Shown piece by piece: positions 47,516 through 55,567 of a DNA stretch of 64,000 bases. Source of the stretch: Rhodococcus sp. (in: high G+C Gram-positive bacteria) (lineage in GTDB: Bacteria > Actinomycetota > Actinomycetes > Mycobacteriales > Mycobacteriaceae); the NCBI RefSeq assembly GCF_023264675.1, contig NZ_JAHFVG010000011.1, forward strand, positions 87,053 to 151,052. The letters are read 5' to 3'. The translations under genes were made by a program, and so were the position numbers. Position 1 is the first letter of the stretch. Each line of letters begins with the position of its first letter. A model generated the notes under the pieces. The model did no database searches. It saw only the letters and a list, made by a program, of their open reading frames with translations, and was not told the origin of the DNA.

Positions 47516-48205
47516 ATGCGTTCGATACGGCGAACACCCACCGGCCCCGACACCGTGATCCGCGACATCGCTCTGGTCTGCCTCGCCGACGGACTCGTCG
47601 GTGCATCTTTCGGTGCCATCGCCGTCTCGGCCGGTCTCCCCCTGTGGCTACCCATCGCGATGTCGGTCTTCGTCTTCGCCGGTGCCGCCCAGTTCATTCT
47701 CGTGGGAGTGCTTGCGGCAGGAGGTAATCCGCTCGCGGCTGTGGCAAGCGCCCTGCTCGTCAACACCCGATTGATTCCGCTCGGCTTCTCGATCGGCGAC
47801 ACGCTCACCGGTACCTCTCCGCTGAAGAAGCTGCTCGGCACACACCTCATCACCGACGAAGCCGTGGCCTTCACCGTGCTCGAAGACGAACCGCACCGGC
47901 GTCGGGCAGCGTTCTGGATGTGCGGAATCGGATTGTTCGTCGCGTGGAACATCGGCGTCGTTGCCGGCGCGGCGGTCGGAGGACAGATCACCGACACCGC
48001 AGCTCTCGGTGTTGATGCGGCCTTTCCGGCAGTGCTGATCGCCCTGGTGATGCCTGCTCTGAGAGATACCGCCACCAGGAACGCAGCTTTGATCGGTGCC
48101 GTGATCGCAGTGTCCGCTGCGGTGGTGCTTCCGCCGGGACTGCCCGTGCTGCTGTCGTTGCTTGGCGTGATCCCGGCCTACCTCGCCACGAAGGTCCCGG
48201 TATGA
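47516..48205 (+). CDS. azlC: AzlC family amino-acid exporter, large subunit
   Basis: A 229-residue membrane protein with about six helices. GLVGASFGAIAVSAG, FVFAGAAQFILVG and NTRLIPLGFSI are typical AzlC/BrnF motifs. With AzlD it exports branched-chain amino acids or related compounds. ATG 47516 (ATG 47510 possible). Ends overlapping azlD by ATGA. Confidence 0.87.
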   Translation: MRSIRRTPTGPDTVIRDIALVCLADGLVGASFGAIAVSAGLPLWLPIAMSVFVFAGAAQFILVGVLAAGGNPLAAVASALLVNTRLIPLGFSIGDTLTGTSPLKKLLGTHLITDEAVAFTVLEDEPHRRRAAFWMCGIGLFVAWNIGVVAGAAVGGQITDTAALGVDAAFPAVLIALVMPALRDTATRNAALIGAVIAVSAAVVLPPGLPVLLSLLGVIPAYLATKVPV

Positions 48206-48513
48206 ACTACGTACTTCCGATGATCGCCCTCGGCGTCGGCACACTTGCTTTCCGGTTCATCGGTCCTGCGCTGCGCACCCGAATCGACATCTCTGCGCGA
48301 GCGGAAAAGCTCGGCTCGATCGGCGTCGCCGTCGTCTTCGTCGCCCTCATCGCCACATCGGCCCTCGTCGTGGATCACCGATTCGCGGGCTTCGCCGCGC
48401 CCGCAGGGGTACTCGTGGCGGCAGTGCTCGCCTGGCGCAGGGCGCCGTTCGTCGCGATCGTCGTCGCTGCGGCCGCCACTACGGCTGCATTGAGGTTCGT
48501 CGGGGTTGCATAA
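48202..48513 (+). CDS. azlD: AzlD family amino-acid exporter, small subunit
   Basis: A 103-residue protein with four hydrophobic segments; GTLAFRFIGPALR near the start and VAAVLAWRRAPFVAIVVAA are characteristic of AzlD/BrnE. ATGA overlap with azlC and TAATG overlap with the following SRPBCC gene. Confidence 0.87.
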   Translation: MNYVLPMIALGVGTLAFRFIGPALRTRIDISARAEKLGSIGVAVVFVALIATSALVVDHRFAGFAAPAGVLVAAVLAWRRAPFVAIVVAAAATTAALRFVGVA

Positions 48514-48998
48514 TGACCGCTATGACTCCCACCGGAACTCTTCGCCCGACCGCCACCGGCGCCGACCTGGAACTGACGCGCACCTTCTCGGCGAGTCGGG
48601 AAGATGTGTGGGCCAGCCTCACCGAATCGGACCGAACGGCACTCTGGTTCGGACCGTGGGAGCGGTTGTCCGAGAAGACCATCAACATCCAGATGGTCTT
48701 CGAGGAGGGTGACCCCTGGTCGGAGATGACCGTCGACAAGTGCGACGCCCCCGAAGTTCTGGCGGTCTCCACCGGCGAGGGATGGTCGCTGGAGGCCAGA
48801 CTGACCGAGACCGAAGGCGCCACAACACTTCTGTTCATTCAGCATCTGACGACAACCGAGGGAATCGGCGACATCGGTCCGGGGTGGGAGTACTACCTCG
48901 ACATGCTCATCGCGTCCCGCGACGGCGTCGCGCTGCCGAGCTTCGACGACTACTACCCGGCCCAGCAGGAGTACTACGAGTCTTTGGTCCCGCGGTAG
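48513..48998 (+). CDS. SRPBCC (AHSA1-like) domain protein
   Basis: A 161-residue protein with the START-like fold: LELTRTFSASREDVWASLTESDRTALWFG split by beta strands, then GDPWSEM and TTLLFIQHL, ending with the long C-terminal helix (PGWEYYLDMLIASRD). AHSA1-like proteins bind hydrophobic ligands or act in stress response. Overlaps azlD by TAATG and its 3' end overlaps the convergent MarR gene by 25 bases. Confidence 0.8.
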   Translation: MTAMTPTGTLRPTATGADLELTRTFSASREDVWASLTESDRTALWFGPWERLSEKTINIQMVFEEGDPWSEMTVDKCDAPEVLAVSTGEGWSLEARLTETEGATTLLFIQHLTTTEGIGDIGPGWEYYLDMLIASRDGVALPSFDDYYPAQQEYYESLVPR

Positions 48999-49435
48999 CG
49001 CCTCGACGCTTCGATGATCTTCGCGATGCCAGCGTGAATCCGCGCGATCTCGGCCTCTCCCACAGCCTCGCCGACGGCATCGGCCCACTCGTTCTGCTCG
49101 GCTCGGAGCTTGGTCAGCGTTGCTCGACCCTCCCCCGTCGGCTGGAGGAGTTTGGCCCGCCGGTGCTTGGGATTGTCGAGATACTCGGCCCACCCTTTGT
49201 CCACCAGAATGTCGGCAGTCCGCTGGACACTCTGCCGCGCCAACCCGAGGCCGACGCGTCGAGCGATCTCCGCGACCACCAGGGGCTCGTCGAGAGTCGC
49301 TCCCAGGACCTGCCACCACGCAGGCGTCAGGCCCGCGGGTTCGGCAATGTCTTTGGCGGCGGCGAGGAATTCGCCGTTCAACTCGAAGGCAGGCAGCACG
49401 ATCGAGGTGAGCGCATCCCCGGCCGCCGATCTCAC
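48974..49435 (-). CDS. MarR family transcriptional regulator
   Basis: A 153-residue winged-helix protein: LTPAWWQVLGAT, then VAEIARRVGLGLARQSVQRTADIL as the HTH and a basic wing (DNPKHRRAKLL). No Cys is present, so an oxidation switch on Cys is unlikely. GTG 49435 overlaps the DJ-1 stop (GTGA), giving a DJ-1-MarR operon. The perfect palindrome upstream of the DJ-1 gene is its likely binding site. Confidence 0.83.
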   Translation of the reverse strand: MRSAAGDALTSIVLPAFELNGEFLAAAKDIAEPAGLTPAWWQVLGATLDEPLVVAEIARRVGLGLARQSVQRTADILVDKGWAEYLDNPKHRRAKLLQPTGEGRATLTKLRAEQNEWADAVGEAVGEAEIARIHAGIAKIIEASRRYRGTKDS

Positions 49436-50040
49436 TGCTCCCCTTGCAGCTGGTCGAAGTACTTCTTCTCGCCCGTCGTATAGAGGCCGTACCAGGCGTC
49501 GATGACGGGGGGCGGAAAGAGTTCGAGCATCTCGAACAACGCCTTCGCGAATTCGAGCGGCGCCGTTCCCGGGGCGGTGACGAGGGAGCCGCTCACGACC
49601 GTGCGTTCGTCGCGATAGTGTTCGGAACCAGAGTATTCGGTTGCTGTGCCGAGGAATTCGAGTGCGTTGCTCGTGTGCGGCCGATCGTTCAGGATGCCGA
49701 TTCGCGCAAGGCCGAGAGTCGCGCCGCAGATGCCGCCCACCGGAGTCCCTCGATCGAGCGCCTCGCCGGCGAGACCGAGCACCGCGTCGTGTTCTGCGTC
49801 CCACGTGTTCCCGCCGGGCAGTATCAATGCTGCGAGTTCCGACGTCTCGAGATCCACTACCGCCCCGTCGGGCCGAATGTGCATCCCGCCCAGCGAGGTG
49901 ACTTCGTCGCCGCCGTCCGAGACCACCGTCAGCTGGTATCGGTCGTCGCCCTGCTCGCGGGCCATTGCGACGCCGGCGACGAGGTAGCCGTACTCCCAGT
50001 CGGCCATGGTGTCGGTTGCGTAGAGAGCGATCGTTTTCAT
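49432..50040 (-). CDS. DJ-1/PfpI family protein
   Basis: A 202-residue class I glutamine-amidotransferase-like protein. The nucleophilic Cys elbow is GGICGATLG (about residue 105), and LILPGGNTWD holds the oxyanion loop. Members include glyoxalases, chaperones and stress proteins; YajL/PfpI-like with an acidic residue early in the sequence is typical. ATG 50040. First gene of the operon with MarR. Confidence 0.83.
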   Translation of the reverse strand: MKTIALYATDTMADWEYGYLVAGVAMAREQGDDRYQLTVVSDGGDEVTSLGGMHIRPDGAVVDLETSELAALILPGGNTWDAEHDAVLGLAGEALDRGTPVGGICGATLGLARIGILNDRPHTSNALEFLGTATEYSGSEHYRDERTVVSGSLVTAPGTAPLEFAKALFEMLELFPPPVIDAWYGLYTTGEKKYFDQLQGEQ

Positions 50041-50054
50041 GGTGACCTCCAGAG

Positions 50055-50099
50055 TTGACAGTGTGCTGTCAGCTTAAGAAGCTGACAGCACACTGTCAA
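50055..50099. promoter_or_regulatory. Double MarR operator with perfect 21-bp arms
   Basis: The arms at 50055-50075 and 50079-50099 are perfect reverse complements around a 3-base AAG spacer. Each arm contains its own palindrome TGACAG-N4-CTGTCA, so the element offers two dimer sites 24 bp apart. It begins 14 bp upstream of the DJ-1 start, in promoter position. The MarR protein encoded in the same operon is the likely ligand. Confidence 0.85.
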
Positions 50100-50191
50100 C
50101 ATCCGAGCGGCTCCGCCGCCCGTGCGCGCATAGTCGGTGCCCGGACCTACTACCCACACACGGGCGGCGAAGCCGCATTACTCTGGAAATC

Positions 50192-51208
50192 GTGGCCACA
50201 CTCGACGTCCTCCGCTCTCGCTGGCCGAAGAGCCTCCCTTTGCAACCCCTGCCCTCCGAAGCGTGGGCGAAACAGGAACCGACCTGGAAGGGCGCCAACC
50301 CCCAGGTCATCGAATCCGCCCTCAAACGCGCCAAGACCAGACCGTCGGGCAACTGGTTCGTCTTCGCCGCGAGTCGCGATGTCCCCGCCGACAAGCCGTT
50401 CGGCCGAACGATCGGTGGTTCCGAACTGGTCGCCTGGCGCGGCGAAGACGGCGGCATTCACATCGCTCCCGGTGCATGCCCGCACCTCGGCGCACCGCTC
50501 GACAAAGCGAAGATCGAATGCGACACCCTCATCTGCCTGTGGCACGGTATGCCGCTCGGCCCCAAGGGTCGTCCGGGGTGGCGACCACTTCCCGCGTTCG
50601 ACGACGGCATCCTCGTCTGGGTCAGGTTGGACGAACTCGGCGGTGAGGAACCGACGGAGGTTCCCATCGTCCCGATCAGGCCGCCCGCCTCGACGAGTGT
50701 CGACGGCGTCGTGACGCTCACGGGTATCTGCGAGCCCGACGACATCGTCGCCAACCGCCTCGACCCGTGGCACGGCGCGTGGTTCCACCCCTACTCGTTC
50801 GCGCGGTTGAAAGTCATCGACGCACCCACCGACGTCGACGTGCCCAACGAGGACGATCGCTTCCTCGTCGACGTGACCTTCCGCGTCAGCCGCGGCATCG
50901 GCGTTCCGGTACGTGCCGAGTTCGTGTGCCCCGGCCCGCGGACCATCATCATGCGAATTCTGGAGGGCGAAGGCGTCGGGAGTGTCGTGGAAACCCACGC
51001 GACCCCGCTCGGCCCCGGTCCCGACGGCAAGCCTCGGACAGCGGTGATCGAGGCGACCATCGCGAGTTCGGATCGACCGGGGTTCCGTATGGCGCGCAAG
51101 GTTGCTCCCCTGCTGCGTCCGGCGATGAACTACACGGCTGCGAGGTTGTGGAAAGACGACCTCGACTACGCCGAGCGGCGGTACGACCTGCGGTCGAGAG
51201 GTCTCTGA
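50192..51208 (+). CDS. DUF5914 Rieske protein
   Basis: A 338-residue protein with an N-terminal Rieske domain (CPHLGAPL and CLWHGMPLG give C-x-H and C-x2-H) and a C-terminal DUF5914 domain without obvious mononuclear-iron ligands apart from DPWHGAWFHPY. Genes of this type are found next to carotenoid-ring genes in actinomycetes, and here crtU and a methyltransferase are about 2 kb away. A role in oxidative modification of carotenoids is inferred. GTG 50192. Confidence 0.72.
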   Translation: MATLDVLRSRWPKSLPLQPLPSEAWAKQEPTWKGANPQVIESALKRAKTRPSGNWFVFAASRDVPADKPFGRTIGGSELVAWRGEDGGIHIAPGACPHLGAPLDKAKIECDTLICLWHGMPLGPKGRPGWRPLPAFDDGILVWVRLDELGGEEPTEVPIVPIRPPASTSVDGVVTLTGICEPDDIVANRLDPWHGAWFHPYSFARLKVIDAPTDVDVPNEDDRFLVDVTFRVSRGIGVPVRAEFVCPGPRTIIMRILEGEGVGSVVETHATPLGPGPDGKPRTAVIEATIASSDRPGFRMARKVAPLLRPAMNYTAARLWKDDLDYAERRYDLRSRGL

Positions 51209-51228
51209 TCGGTCGAGCAGGCGCGGCG

Positions 51229-52503
51229 TCAGCCCGTCGAAAGCAGCGCGCGAGTCCGCTTGACGCTGACGGACAGGGCGGCGGCGATGATGCACATCGC
51301 TGCCCCGCCCCACCAGGCGAAGGTGTAGTCGCCGAACATGTCTCGGATCAACCCGGCACCGAACGCGGCAGCGGCAGCGCCGAGTTGGTGGGCGGCGAAG
51401 ACCCAACCGAACACGATGGTTCCCCGTTCGCCGAAGATTTCGCGGCACAGAGTTGCGGTGGGCGGCACCGTCGCAACCCAGTCCAGGCCGTAGATCACGA
51501 TGAACAGCACCATGCTCGGATGCACCGAATCGGACAGCAGCCACGGCAGCAACAGCAGTCCGACCCCGCGGAACACGTAGTAGGCCACCAGTAGCTTTCG
51601 CGGATCGAACTTGTCGGTCAACCAACCAGACGCGATGGTCCCGGCGATGTCGAACACACCGACCACCGCGAGAAGTCCGGCGGCCGTCGTGGCGGGCATG
51701 CCGTGGTCGTGTGCGGACGGGATGAAGTGAATCCCGATGAGGCCGTTGGTTGTTGCCCCACAGATCGCGAATGCAATGGCGAGCGCCCAGAAGGAGCGAT
51801 GCTTGGCCGCGTACCGCAGACCGTCGAAGGTGCGCCTTGCAGCTCCTCCCACCACCCGCGGCGGCGCTACATAATTCTCATCGGCTCCGAACGGAGCAAC
51901 ACCGCGATCCTCGGGGTAGTCGCGCATCACCAGCCACACCACCGGAACCGCCAGCAGCGCAGCGCACGCGATCACCAACGAAGCCGGACGCCACCCGACG
52001 CCCTCGGCCATGGCGGCGACGGGTGGCAGGAAGATCAGCTGTCCAGTGGCCGACCCGGCGGTGAGGATTCCCATCACCAGGCCGCGGCGCTCGACGAACC
52101 ACCGGTTGGCGATGGTCGCGGCGAACACGAGAGCCATTGCGCCGGTGCCTAATCCGATCAGCAGACCCCAGAACACCAACAACTGCCAGGATGCAGTCAT
52201 CAAGACACTGCCGCCCGCACCCAGGGCAACCAAGGTCAACGCGGTAGCGACTACCTGCCGCATACCGAAGCGGTCCATCAACGCCGCCGCGAACGGCGCC
52301 GTCAATCCGTAGAGCAGGAGGTTGATGCTCACCGCCAGCGACATCACGCTCGTCGACCAGCCGAACTCCTCGTTCAGCGGCACCATCAGAGCGCCGGGGG
52401 CAGCACGGAATCCGGCCGCAGCCAGCAAAGCAACGAACGCAGCAGCGGCGACCCACCAAGCCGGATGAATACGGCGGCGGGTGGTGGTCGTCGGAGGCGT
52501 CAC
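51229..52503 (-). CDS. MFS transporter, oxalate/monocarboxylate-like
   Basis: A 424-residue, 12-helix transporter. GALMVPLNEEFGWSTSVMSLAVSIN split over TM1-2, ALMDRFGMRQV in loop 2-3, and ANRWFVERRGLVMGI are typical of the OFA/monocarboxylate-type MFS group. GTG 52503. It is divergent from the HxlR regulator across a 9-bp-arm palindrome, so the HxlR protein probably represses it. Substrate unknown. Confidence 0.8.
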   Translation of the reverse strand: MTPPTTTTRRRIHPAWWVAAAAFVALLAAAGFRAAPGALMVPLNEEFGWSTSVMSLAVSINLLLYGLTAPFAAALMDRFGMRQVVATALTLVALGAGGSVLMTASWQLLVFWGLLIGLGTGAMALVFAATIANRWFVERRGLVMGILTAGSATGQLIFLPPVAAMAEGVGWRPASLVIACAALLAVPVVWLVMRDYPEDRGVAPFGADENYVAPPRVVGGAARRTFDGLRYAAKHRSFWALAIAFAICGATTNGLIGIHFIPSAHDHGMPATTAAGLLAVVGVFDIAGTIASGWLTDKFDPRKLLVAYYVFRGVGLLLLPWLLSDSVHPSMVLFIVIYGLDWVATVPPTATLCREIFGERGTIVFGWVFAAHQLGAAAAAFGAGLIRDMFGDYTFAWWGGAAMCIIAAALSVSVKRTRALLSTG

Positions 52504-52513
52504 CGGTCAGACA

Positions 52514-52542
52514 GTATTGACTGCCTTGAAGATAGTCAATAC
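52514..52542. promoter_or_regulatory. HxlR operator between MFS and HxlR genes
   Basis: Perfect 9-base arms GTATTGACT (52514-52522) and AGTCAATAC (52534-52542) with an 11-base spacer, in the 49-bp gap between the divergent starts. HxlR-type regulators bind such interrupted dyads. Confidence 0.75.
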
Positions 52543-52552
52543 CATTCGACGC

Positions 52553-53035
52553 ATGGCCCTGAGATCCGATTGGTCCGACAAGGTATGCCCGGTGGCACGG
52601 ACTCTGGATATTGTCGGTGACCCATGGATCATGGTCATTCTGCGCGAGGTATTTGCCGGCAACCGTCGATTCGACACCCTCAAAACGAAGCTGGACGTGG
52701 CCGACACCGTTCTCAGCAAGCGCCTCGAGACGCTGGTCGACGCAAACCTACTGCGGCGCGATGCGTACTCCGGCAACGTCCGCCCACGATTCGACTACAA
52801 CCTGACCGACGCCGGGCTGGACACCCTCCCCATCATTCATGCTCTTGCACGGTGGGGAAACGCGCACCTCCCGAGGCACGACACGCCTCCGATGCGGATC
52901 TACTGCCGGCGGTGCAGCATCGAAACGAGCAGCGCCGACTGGTGCATCACCTGCGCAGCGCCGCTGACAGCAGACACCACACTCTGGCGCACCGCCGGCA
53001 ATCCCGAGGTGGAGCTGAGCCTCGCGCCACGCTGA
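52553..53035 (+). CDS. HxlR family regulator with C-terminal zinc ribbon
   Basis: A 160-residue winged-helix protein with the HxlR signature CPVARTLDIVGDPWIMVILREVF at the start (conserved Cys about residue 12) and VLSKRLETLVDANLLRR as recognition region. Past the usual end, residues about 120-140 carry C-x2-C-x9-C-x2-C (CRRC and CITC), which looks like a zinc ribbon. ATG 52553. Divergent from the MFS transporter. Confidence 0.85.
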   Translation: MALRSDWSDKVCPVARTLDIVGDPWIMVILREVFAGNRRFDTLKTKLDVADTVLSKRLETLVDANLLRRDAYSGNVRPRFDYNLTDAGLDTLPIIHALARWGNAHLPRHDTPPMRIYCRRCSIETSSADWCITCAAPLTADTTLWRTAGNPEVELSLAPR

Positions 53036-53068
53036 ACCGACTCGGCGCAAAGGCGAAGCGCTACCAGC

Positions 53069-54550
53069 TCAGACCAACCGCGCCAGCTTGTCGAACAACC
53101 GGAACCGACCCTTCACCGGGACGGTGACGATGTCGTGACCCTCGACGCCCCAGCCCGCGAGCAAGGTGTTGGCGGCGGAAAGACCCGTCGTCGCAGCACG
53201 TTCCATCAGGGCAACGGGTAGGTCGATCCTGATGCCGTCGCCGGCGAGCACCAGGCCGGGCTCCGGAGTGCGCACCGTCGGCCGGCGCGCGAAGTGACCC
53301 AATCCGAACATCGGACAGTCGTCGCGCCACTCCGACCGCTCGGCGACCACCGTCGCCGACGCTGTCTCCGGATAGATCTCGTGCATCCGCGCCATCAGCT
53401 GCGCGCGGGTGTCGTCCTCCGAATCCGTTGCAGCATAAGCATGCAGCTCGACGACCGAACCGCCTGTCCGAGCAGCCCACTCAGCCGCCTCGTCCTCGAA
53501 CCTCTCCAGCACGGAAATATTGTCGATCGGCGGCATTCCGCCGGTGCCGATGAACGCAGGCCGGTCGGCGTTGACAGGCTTGTCCAGCCACACCCGGTGC
53601 ACGAGAAACGGAGGCGTGTTCTGCAGTGCCGCAACGTCGTCGCGCCACTCCTGCGTGCCGAGCTCACCCGTCACCTTCTTCAGTCCGCTCACGTCGGCAG
53701 CGAGAACCACGGCGTCGAACTTCTCGCCGTCGACCCAGAATCCGCGTTCGATCGAACCGACGGTGACGCCGGTTCGAATCTCGACTCCGAGACCTTCGAG
53801 GTACTTTCCCAGCGGATCCCACAGTGTCTGCGGATACGGGCCCGTCGGAACATCGAAGACCAGACCTTCGGAAGACCCGAGGAAGTACAGGTGGAACATC
53901 ATCGCCAGTTCGGCGGCCGACATCTCCTCGGGATCGGCGAAGAAGCTCCGCGAGAACACCCCGAACGCGAGGTGACGCGCAGCCTCGGGGAAGTTGATGT
54001 CTCGCAGGAACTGGGCGGCGGGAACATTGTCCAGCTGCTCGTACGTCTCCGGGACACTGACCGTCATCAGCGGAAGAGCAGCGATGCCGTTGAGGGACAG
54101 GAGCTCTTTCGGCCGAAAAGTCGGACTGCGCAATGCAAACGCCAGCGCATTGAGTCCCGGCGTCTGCGGCAGCCCCTTGAAGCCATCGATCCGGCCCGAG
54201 TCGTCGATCAGCGGATAGTCCTCGACAGCATGCAGCCGACGAAGGCCCGGGTCACTGCGCTCCAACAGATTCCGAAGGTTGTAGTACTGACGAAAGAACG
54301 CATGGAATCCGCGGCTCATCGTGGCCGGCGAGCCGTCCTGCAACTCAGTCGACCAACCACCGACGCGACCGCCGAGATACTTCTCGCGTTCCATCACGAC
54401 TACCTTGACACCGCGCTCGGCCAAAGCCGTTGCGGCACTGAGCCCGGCGATACCACCGCCCACTACCGCCACCCGAGGAACCGCCGACAACGACCCGACC
54501 GATGAGTACCCCGACGGCCCGGGATGGACCACTCGTCGACGATCGGTCAT
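53069..54550 (-). CDS. crtU: CrtU-like carotenoid aromatic-ring desaturase/methyltransferase
   Basis: A 493-residue FAD protein of the phytoene-desaturase superfamily. VAVVGGGIAGLSAATALAERG binds FAD, GGRVGGW follows, and FHAFFRQYYNLR plus LVLAGDGIRIDLPVALMERA are typical of CrtU. The family converts beta- or gamma-type end groups to aromatic phi rings, giving isorenieratene or chlorobactene, the latter known from Rhodococcus. ATG 54550 overlaps the methyltransferase stop (ATGA). Confidence 0.8.
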   Translation of the reverse strand: MTDRRRVVHPGPSGYSSVGSLSAVPRVAVVGGGIAGLSAATALAERGVKVVVMEREKYLGGRVGGWSTELQDGSPATMSRGFHAFFRQYYNLRNLLERSDPGLRRLHAVEDYPLIDDSGRIDGFKGLPQTPGLNALAFALRSPTFRPKELLSLNGIAALPLMTVSVPETYEQLDNVPAAQFLRDINFPEAARHLAFGVFSRSFFADPEEMSAAELAMMFHLYFLGSSEGLVFDVPTGPYPQTLWDPLGKYLEGLGVEIRTGVTVGSIERGFWVDGEKFDAVVLAADVSGLKKVTGELGTQEWRDDVAALQNTPPFLVHRVWLDKPVNADRPAFIGTGGMPPIDNISVLERFEDEAAEWAARTGGSVVELHAYAATDSEDDTRAQLMARMHEIYPETASATVVAERSEWRDDCPMFGLGHFARRPTVRTPEPGLVLAGDGIRIDLPVALMERAATTGLSAANTLLAGWGVEGHDIVTVPVKGRFRLFDKLARLV

Positions 54551-55323
54551 GCAGTTTCCTCCGGCCTTGCTGTCTCTTCCGGGCGCGCTCCGAGGAAGGT
54601 GTGAACGATGCCGTTCTGCCACCCCGTCATGGTCTCGACGTCGAGTGAGGTGAAGCCGGCCCGCTGGAGCCGCCGCGAAAACTCCCTCACCCCATCGAAA
54701 CTGGTGACGCTGCGCCACAGGTGCTTGTACAGCGTGAAGTCGCGGGTGGCGGCGTAGCCGAGCGGAATGATGATCGCCCAGCACACCAGTGACCAGACTG
54801 CCCGTGTGCGCAGCGAGTCCTTGACCGAGTACTCGTGGAACGCGATGGACGATCCCGGCTTCAGCAGAGCCAGCAACGACGATAGTTCTTTGTCCGGGTC
54901 GTCGACGTTCCGGATCAGGTACGCGGCGAGAATCGCATCGAAGGGACCCTCGACTCCGTTCTCCTGCAACTCCTCGACGCGGCTGTGGACGAACGTGACG
55001 TTCGACGGCCACTTCTTGCTGCGTGCGACGGCGAGCATCTCGGCCGACGCATCGGCGGCAATGATCTGGGCGTGCGGTGCCGCTTTCAGGAGTGCAGCGG
55101 TCGAAGCTCCCGTGCCGCAGCCGATGTCGAGCAACCGCAGACCGTCGCCGAGACCCGGTAGGCGCAGCCGCTCAGCCGATTTGGCGAGATGCTCGTGGTA
55201 GCCGGGATTTGCCCCGACGAGCCGATCGTAGGAGCCTGCATCCTGGTCGAACGCCTTGGGCACCTGCGTGCGCGGAAGCCCGTTCCGGCCGACTGTCCCG
55301 CTCTTGCCCACTGTCCCGGTCAC
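54547..55323 (-). CDS. SAM-dependent methyltransferase (CrtT/UbiE-like)
   Basis: A 258-residue class I methyltransferase: motif I LLDIGCGTGAST, motif II IIAADASAEML and motif post-II FDAILAAYLIRN. It is coupled to crtU (ATGA) and to the S4 gene (GTGA), the same crtT-crtU order known from streptomycete carotenoid clusters. It probably methylates a carotenoid or quinone-like lipid; substrate is inferred from context. Confidence 0.75.
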   Translation of the reverse strand: MTGTVGKSGTVGRNGLPRTQVPKAFDQDAGSYDRLVGANPGYHEHLAKSAERLRLPGLGDGLRLLDIGCGTGASTAALLKAAPHAQIIAADASAEMLAVARSKKWPSNVTFVHSRVEELQENGVEGPFDAILAAYLIRNVDDPDKELSSLLALLKPGSSIAFHEYSVKDSLRTRAVWSLVCWAIIIPLGYAATRDFTLYKHLWRSVTSFDGVREFSRRLQRAGFTSLDVETMTGWQNGIVHTFLGARPEETARPEETA

Positions 55324-55553
55324 AGAATCTCGTCCTTGGCCACACGAGCGGATGGACCGCCTTCGATCGACACCACGTCGCCTTCGTGGAGTTGCCGCCC
55401 GCGGCGAAGATCGACCTCGCCGTTGACGCTCACCAACCCGTCGGCGATGAAGCTCTTCGCCTCGGCCCCCGACTCGATGAGACTCGCGAGCTTCAGAAAT
55501 TGCCCGAGTCTGATCGACTCGTCACGGATCGGGACCTCGAACGCATCAGCCAT
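55320..55553 (-). CDS. S4-domain RNA-binding protein (YbcJ-like)
   Basis: A 77-residue protein made of a single S4 domain: IRLGQFLKLASLIESG, AKSFIADGLVSVNGEV and GRQLHEGDVV. Members bind structured RNA, possibly in ribosome maintenance. It sits between copA and the crt genes and overlaps the methyltransferase start by GTGA; the linkage to carotenoid genes is probably transcriptional convenience. Confidence 0.85.
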   Translation of the reverse strand: MADAFEVPIRDESIRLGQFLKLASLIESGAEAKSFIADGLVSVNGEVDLRRGRQLHEGDVVSIEGGPSARVAKDEIL

Positions 55554-55567
55554 GTACCCATCTTGGA

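Noticed and set aside
50055..50099. Terminator reading of the perfect palindrome
   Set aside because: It is upstream of the DJ-1 gene in promoter position, has internal repeated half-sites and no T-run, so an operator fits better.
50150..51625. A 491-codon minus-strand frame across the DUF5914 gene and the MFS end
   Set aside because: Antisense to the Rieske motifs of the DUF5914 protein, with no coherent motif of its own.
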